From: Diphasiastrum complanatum
Lineage: Eukaryota; Streptophyta; Lycopodiopsida; Lycopodiales; Lycopodiaceae
NCBI GenBank assembly: GCA_029204225.1
Contig: CM055109.1
Coordinates: 23,896,422-23,960,421, forward strand
Reading direction: 5' to 3'
DNA length: 64,000 nt
How positions within the stretch are numbered: the stretch's first letter is position 1; every line of letters starts with the position of its first letter. Position numbers and translations under genes: made by a program. Of this stretch, positions 58,660 through 64,000 are shown one piece after another. The notes beneath the pieces are model-generated. The model was not told the DNA's origin. It made no database searches and saw nothing but the letters and a program-made list of their open reading frames with translations.

Positions 58660-58673
58660 TGGTATCAGAGCTT
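58660..58673 (+). promoter_or_regulatory. Primer-binding site of copia I
   Basis: TGGTATCAGAGCTT matches the initiator tRNA-Met type and lies 76 bp before a copia gag start. Confidence 0.85.
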
Positions 58674-58748
58674 GTGTTGATTGTCATAACATTTCCAGTT
58701 ATTTTCTTTTCAAGACACATGGAGCAATCATCTTCTGGAATTTGACTC

Positions 58749-59265
58749 ATGGAGCGATTCAATGGCGACGCCTTTCATAGATGGAAGTATCGCATGAAGA
58801 TGATAATGTTAGAGAAAGATTTATGGGATGTGGTTGATGCATCTTCCATCCTACCACATAAGATGCTGATCTTATTGCCATATGGAAATCCAAATATGGC
58901 AAAGCTCTCGCATTGATATCCAAGCATCTCAAGGATTCATAAAAATTGCATATCAGTAGCAACAAAACATGTAAGCAAGCTTGGAAACCTCTCATAAGTC
59001 TGCATGAGATCCAAGATGTTACCACTCATCTATTCTTGTGAAATAAATTCTTCTCTTGCAAGATGTCATAATCAACCTCCATTTTAGTGACCATGTTAAT
59101 CACATTAGATCATCCATTGCCGACAATAATGTGGTCATGACTCTCTTAGGAAGTCTTCCTACTTCTCTAACTATGACCTTGCTCCATTGAAAATGGTGGT
59201 TCAAAAGATTTTTGGTGTGAAGTTCGAAACTCCCCTTGGAAACCAAGAAGCAATGAGAACTGTGG
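58749..59265 (+). pseudogene. copia I gag fragment
   Basis: From ATG the frame reads MERFNGDAFHRWKYRMKMIM, then LEKDLWDVVDASS, the standard copia Gag start. Frameshifts follow, and a later piece reads NVVMTLLGSLPTSL. The copy ends near 59265, where unrelated sequence starts. Confidence 0.8.
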
Positions 59266-61900
59266 TGGCACCTTAGGGCCTTAAGCTAAAGCAATTGTCC
59301 GTAAACCCTAAAGCGAAAATAGGGTTTTGAGAAGTAAAACGGGAGAGATGGGAAAACCTAAACTGGAGGAGAAGTAGCCATACACCAAGGGGGAGGGAGA
59401 GAGGGGGAGAGACAGTAACAATGGAGGCGCTGGTGGGCGGTGTGGCTTGTGAAGGCAGAAGAGGTGGTGGGAGGAGGAAGAATGTTAAGTATCTCTCCAA
59501 TGTATGTATATATATATACCTGTATTCCTTGCCCATCCTGTTTTTTCAATTTTTTTTCTCTTCTCATTCATTCATTGCTTAAGCAAGTCATTTCAGACCA
59601 TTTAATTCATTTCCATTTGAACACAATCTGTCAAGAAAGTGTGAACGGGGCTTGGTTAGTTAGGAGGATGCCTCACCCCTACTTTGAATATAGAATTACA
59701 ATTCATCTTGCAGGGTCCAAAACGGAAGAGCAGCTATGGCTTGCGTGCTGGTTTAAAGGGTTTTCTGGTGACATGCGATAAAGGCCAGGAGCGTTCGACA
59801 ATGAAGCAATCAATCTACTGCATGAGGCAGGCATAGTTTTATATTCGGGCTAATTCTCGCTTTCTGGCTGTATTTTCACTTTTTTCATCCATAGTCATGT
59901 TTTTGGCTATCTAAAACCAGAAATAGCATCTCTCACCTTTGATACATCTAGTGTATGTGACAATTTATTTCACACTAAACCATTTTTAGTCGGATGTCCA
60001 AAAAGAGGGCTCTTAAAAGACCTACTAAAGAGACCACAAAGATCGGAGAGGACTGCTTGTCTCTTCATGTTCCTAATGCAGAGCTTGGAGTTGGGGCATT
60101 ACACAGCAAATATAAAGAGTGAGCAAACAAAGCAAAAGTCTTTATAATAACCAAACCATGTAGCTTCACATGAAGAACAGACCTTGTAACAAGCATGAGG
60201 CCCTTTGAGGTGCAGGAGCCTCATGTGAGATCCGTGCGCATAATCCGAAGTAAAAAATGAAAATAGACCCCGTTGCAATTCTAGATAGATTACTTGTGTA
60301 AGAGCAAGCAAATATCAAAGCATTCAAAATGTTTGCCTTTGTTGCTATAGCAAAAAACATTCTAATGAAAAACCTACCAAATTTGTTCTGTTTTAGTTGT
60401 TTTTACTTTTCAACCAGAAGACCTTGCAGGCAAGGTTTTGGTGATTTGAAAAATAAAAACAAACTCTTGTAAATAAAAAATATCAAAGTAGATGCATTTC
60501 TTAATTCAAACTCACCTAGAAGAGACATGTTAGTGATCATGATGGCTTACTGTTGTGAACGTACTATGAAAGTACTCTTAATAAAGGTGAGTTCGTTACA
60601 ATGACTTGTTCAAAAATGGACCTTTTTGTTTACTTGCTCACCTTTTATTACAGGGAATGGTCTTTCTAGTGACCTCACCGGTGCTAAAAGGTTGGTTATA
60701 TGAGAAGTTGCGTTGGTTTAGGGTTTATGTTTATTCTAATGACGTATATTGGTGATTAGGTTGAGATGTAACTTTTGAAATGACTCTCACCATCAGTGAA
60801 GGTCATATGAAAGGGCATTCCCTTACATAGAGGTCAACTGAAGATTTTGAAGATTTTACTTGCTCTAACCTAGAATGGTTTTAAGATGTCCCGTAAAAGT
60901 TTGCTATGCATCATCGTTTACGATCAATTTATTTGCCTATTTGGTAAATCTTGACCAATGGTAAAAAAATTCAATGGGCATGCAAATTTTTTCTCACGGG
61001 ATTTAAAAACAAGTAGGTGACTTTTGTGGGGGCATCATTTCCCCCATGGAATAGATTTTCAATTTTATTTTCAATAATTTTGAAGAGATTTTAATGTTTT
61101 TAAAAATTGAAAGGCCGCATTGTTGACTTGTCACTCGGTCTTGATGGTGTTGCTTGACAAGGGTTAGTTATAGTATTGATAGAGAGCAAGGCAGTTGGGA
61201 AACCACATTACTACAAAGTACTTGATCATGTGAAAAGGATGATCTTTATATGATGGTTCTTGGGAGAGCATTAAAAGATAGGACATGATTGTCTTAGGGG
61301 AGGAGGTATGTTACGCCCCTGTCTAATTGTTGTTGGTTTACATATAGCCTCAAATTAGGAGAAACTTGGTGAGGCTGGGCTCTTATTGGTGATTAGCACT
61401 AGGGGTCCATCATAGTTGCATATGGCTATAATTGGAGTTAGCTACGGGACAACTAGACTAAACATGTGGGAGTAGTTGCACAATAGATGCCAACAACATG
61501 GCCTTGGGGGGTAGTGGCTATAGAAGAGGTACTAGTGGCATCAATGTAAGATTAAGAATTGGTAATTTAACAACATGAGAGAGCTTAAGTATCTCCTTGT
61601 AAACAAACTCTTCGGCTCCACAAGATTGCTCCAAAGCATTTAAAAGGAGAATTAGAAATACCTGAGTAAAACAAGCATTATACAAACGTCAAATAATCAT
61701 TACTAGCTTTTGGTAGGTAGAGGACCTTAATTAGGGAGATTGGACGTATTCTAGGCTTCTACCTTTGAGATTAATCGTAATTTTTGATGAGGAATGAATC
61801 ACTATCTCTATCAATAAGCCTAGGTCCAATGTAGACCTAGGCATCTATTGAATTTTTTTTTCTTAAGCGCTTCTATGGCTCCCATCCTTAAACATGTAGT
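59266..61900. other. Intergenic DNA, no gene identified
   Basis: It starts with a telo-box-like AAACCCTAAAG (59303) and a purine-rich block, which could be a degraded plant promoter or 5' UTR. A 113-codon plus-strand frame at 59440-59781 is unfamiliar. Nothing else was recognised. Confidence 0.45.
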
Positions 61901-61929
61901 GTGCATGCATGCGGGCCGTGCATTCAGCA

Positions 61930-64000
61930 TAGTTGCATCGAACCGCGGTTCGAACCTCGAACCATGGTTCAAACTGTTCGAACCATTTGGAGCCGGGTCG
62001 AACTGGATTTAAAAAAAAAAAAAATCCCAACAAGCCAAAAGGGACGTTTTGGTTTTTTTTTTTTTTAGTTCGAACCTAGTAATTAGATAATCGACTAAGA
62101 GACTACATAGTACATACTACAGTTAAAAGTTAAAACTTAACTTCGGAAATCAAAAACTTCAAAATTCAAACTAGAATCCATAATATGTTATGATTCATGA
62201 ATCATAACATAATAGTAAATACATATGCCAGGTACCTCATGAGTCCGGTCACCAATGTAATGCGTGATGTGTCTGATGATAAATCATTATGTGTACACTG
62301 TAAATAGTCAATGCTTATCTAGTGACATGATACATCTACAGACTACAATGATCTAATGTACAATGAGCACTGAGCAGTGAGCACTCTAAGCTCTCCTACG
62401 CCCGAGTCTCCTCCCACTTGTTGGTGCTGTGGAGCCTGCTGTGGCCTCTCGAGTGGCAGGCTCAGCTGCGAAATTCTCATCAGAGGCAGAGGTATGATGC
62501 CCCTCATCCTCATCCTCGCCCTCCTCGGACTCCTCATCCTCATACTCCTCCTCCTCTGAGGACTTTGACCCTAGCGATGCCTCAGACTCAGACTCAGACT
62601 CAGACTCGTCCTCATCGTCAGGGCTGTGAGCACGGGAGCTGCTACCCTCTCCTGACCTCCTCCTACGCTCTGCTCGAGTGACAAGTCCTGCACAGTGCAC
62701 ACAAAGAGGGACAAATGTGTTATTGCCTGCAAATTAGTAAATCACGATAATTAGTTCGAACTTCAAAAATTTAATTCAAGACCTTAGACAATCCTTATTT
62801 TTCACCTGCACTCTGCATGGCCTCTTCATGGAGGAATGCGTACACGTCCTCCTCTGACTGGTCTCTCGGTGACAACTCTGGAACCTTTGCCACATCGATC
62901 AGATCGGGATTAACCTACTCACATGTCACAATGCACATTGAAATCAAGACAAAATTTGGAGGGCCGAGTCCCTACAAAAGTTAAAATTTAGCTACAGTCT
63001 AGTATCTACTATGTAGTATGATCTATTTAGTATCTACTAACTGGGCAGTGGGTCTTGGGATGGATCACAATGCACATGTTAGAATTTAGAAATTATAATT
63101 TATGGCTAACAAGTTACCTGGATAGGCTCTGCGGTGGTTTGGAGTCTACCCAAAAGTCTCAGGTTGGCGTGTACGTACACCAACCTCTCCAACTGTGCCC
63201 CCTCAAATGTAACAAATGTGCCCTGATGCGTGTGGGCCCTCCAGTGTAAGACTGGTGACAGTATCTGCAAGTCCATCTCTTCGTGCCCGATGTGCCATAG
63301 GCCGCAGCGATGGTGATGTGATCCCACAAGGGATCCCTATCCCTCGGCATGATGGCCCTCTCTCTCTCTCTCAGATCTCTCTCTCAACTCTCGAGTGACG
63401 AGTCTGGACTCTGAGGTCTCTAATATCTATGTAGTATACCAGGTATTCGAAATTCTAAATTTTACCCTAACCGCTAACTTCTAACTCCTAAGTTCTAACT
63501 AGACTATAGTAACTACTAACTCGGACTAACTCCTAAGTTCTAACTTTTAAGTTCTAACTAAGTAGCTACCCAGGTCCCACACCCCTCTCACAATGCCCAG
63601 GCCCCACATTGAACCCCATCAAGATTCAACAAACACACACTGTCCACACACACAATCTTAGTGCTCACACAAACTCAGTGCACATAGTGCACAGTGCACA
63701 CATCTCAAGACTCACACACACAATATCATAATATCACACACACACACACACTCTCTCTCTCTCACACACACACAATTACTGAATCCTGATTCACTCACAC
63801 ACACATCAAAAGAGTCAAGACACACATATATAGAGGTGGACGAGTGCGTATTCTTGATAGCACTCCCAGGGGACCTTCTCATTAGGGATTTGGGGTGCCC
63901 GGGGTTGGGAGCACCCCGGGGCCCCATCCACACCACCTTCGGATTGGAGTGTGGAATTGTGCTGGCATACATTCATCATCTACTGCAGGGGACCTTGTTG
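61930..64000 (-). mobile_element. hAT-type DNA transposon, internally deleted
   Basis: The transposase N-terminal zinc finger and C-terminal exons are present on the minus strand, but the catalytic core is gone. The left end is likely near 61930-62080, where GTTCGAAC/CGAACC words cluster (GAACCGCGGTTCGAACC, GTTCGAACCATTTGG). Several TAAGTTCTAACT-type repeats lie at 63470-63560 on the other side. The right terminus was not found and may lie beyond the window. Confidence 0.65.
62386..63350 (-). CDS. Deleted hAT transposase: BED finger plus C-terminal tail
   Basis: Three putative exons. Exon 1 (63350-63118) starts MPRDRDPLWDHITI, with a BED-type finger WTCRYCHQSYTGG...RIRAHLLHLRG. At the deletion junction near 63195 it changes frame into QLERLVYVHANLRLLGRLQ, which resembles the hAT C-terminal region. 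Exon 2 (62914-62806) reads NPDLIDVAKVPELSPRDQSE, and exon 3 (62687-62386) is an acidic, Ser-rich tail ending GRRLGRRRA. The splice sites (CAG|GTAACT, GTAG|GT, GCAG|GTGAAA, GTGCAG|GA) keep phase. In the BED frame a stop follows at about 63159, so a fused product needs the frame change. The core with the DDE residues is absent. Confidence 0.6.

Noticed and set aside
59300-59320. Telomere repeat
   Set aside because: Only one AAACCCTAAA unit and its nearby complement are present. This is a common telo-box word, not a telomere tract.
62377-62681. Plus-strand Pro/Thr- and His-rich ORFs
   Set aside because: They are the antisense of the acidic hAT tail exon and lack any support.

Overview
This window is nuclear DNA of a land plant with a large, transposon-rich genome. 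It holds one recognisable host gene, on the minus strand, buried in retrotransposon debris. The gene has canonical GT/AG introns and its exons match the plant form of TRAPPC8/Trs85. The transposons are Ty1/copia, Ty3/gypsy (chromodomain and Athila/Tat types), LINEs and one hAT element, all typical of plants. The divergent exon sequence, multi-kilobase introns and unusual LINE families would suit a non-flowering or early-diverging plant such as a fern, but that is a guess.

Layout. 1-3.6 kb: a pile of LINE copies, including an ORF1-only LINE with an open 322-codon ORF inserted into the ORF1 of another LINE. 3.6-6.7 kb: a truncated minus-strand copia element with one LTR and a primer-binding site. 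6.8-14.7 kb: a LINE whose endonuclease is split inside its SDH motif by an LTR retrotransposon (7421-13113, GATCA target duplication). That retrotransposon contains a second copia element, and its right LTR carries a piece resembling the 3' end of a gene. 15.1-41.0 kb: the first 13 exons (509 codons) of TRAPPC8, all in matching phase. The introns hold copia, gypsy and LINE fragments, and one holds a nearly perfect palindrome with 524-bp arms built from a LINE reverse transcriptase fragment. The remaining 3' exons must lie left of the window.

41-64 kb: upstream intergenic DNA. It holds an Athila/Tat-type gypsy element (LTR 45095-46281) with an unusual leader full of GCGAGTAAT motifs in both orientations. 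Further right are a copia element with about 960 bp of unexplained sequence before its 3' LTR, remnants of a second Athila/Tat-type element, a cluster of copia fragments in opposed orientations, and a copia gag with its primer-binding site. At the right edge is a hAT derivative in which a BED zinc finger has been joined to the transposase C-terminus, apparently with intact splicing.

Apart from TRAPPC8, the window shows no host gene that can be named. Most transposon reading frames are broken. The exceptions are the LINE ORF1 at 1304-2272, the gypsy integrase at 17.2-18.5 kb (overlapping frames), the copia polymerase at 9.6-11.6 kb (one stop and one frameshift) and the copia RT at 49.5-50.0 kb.
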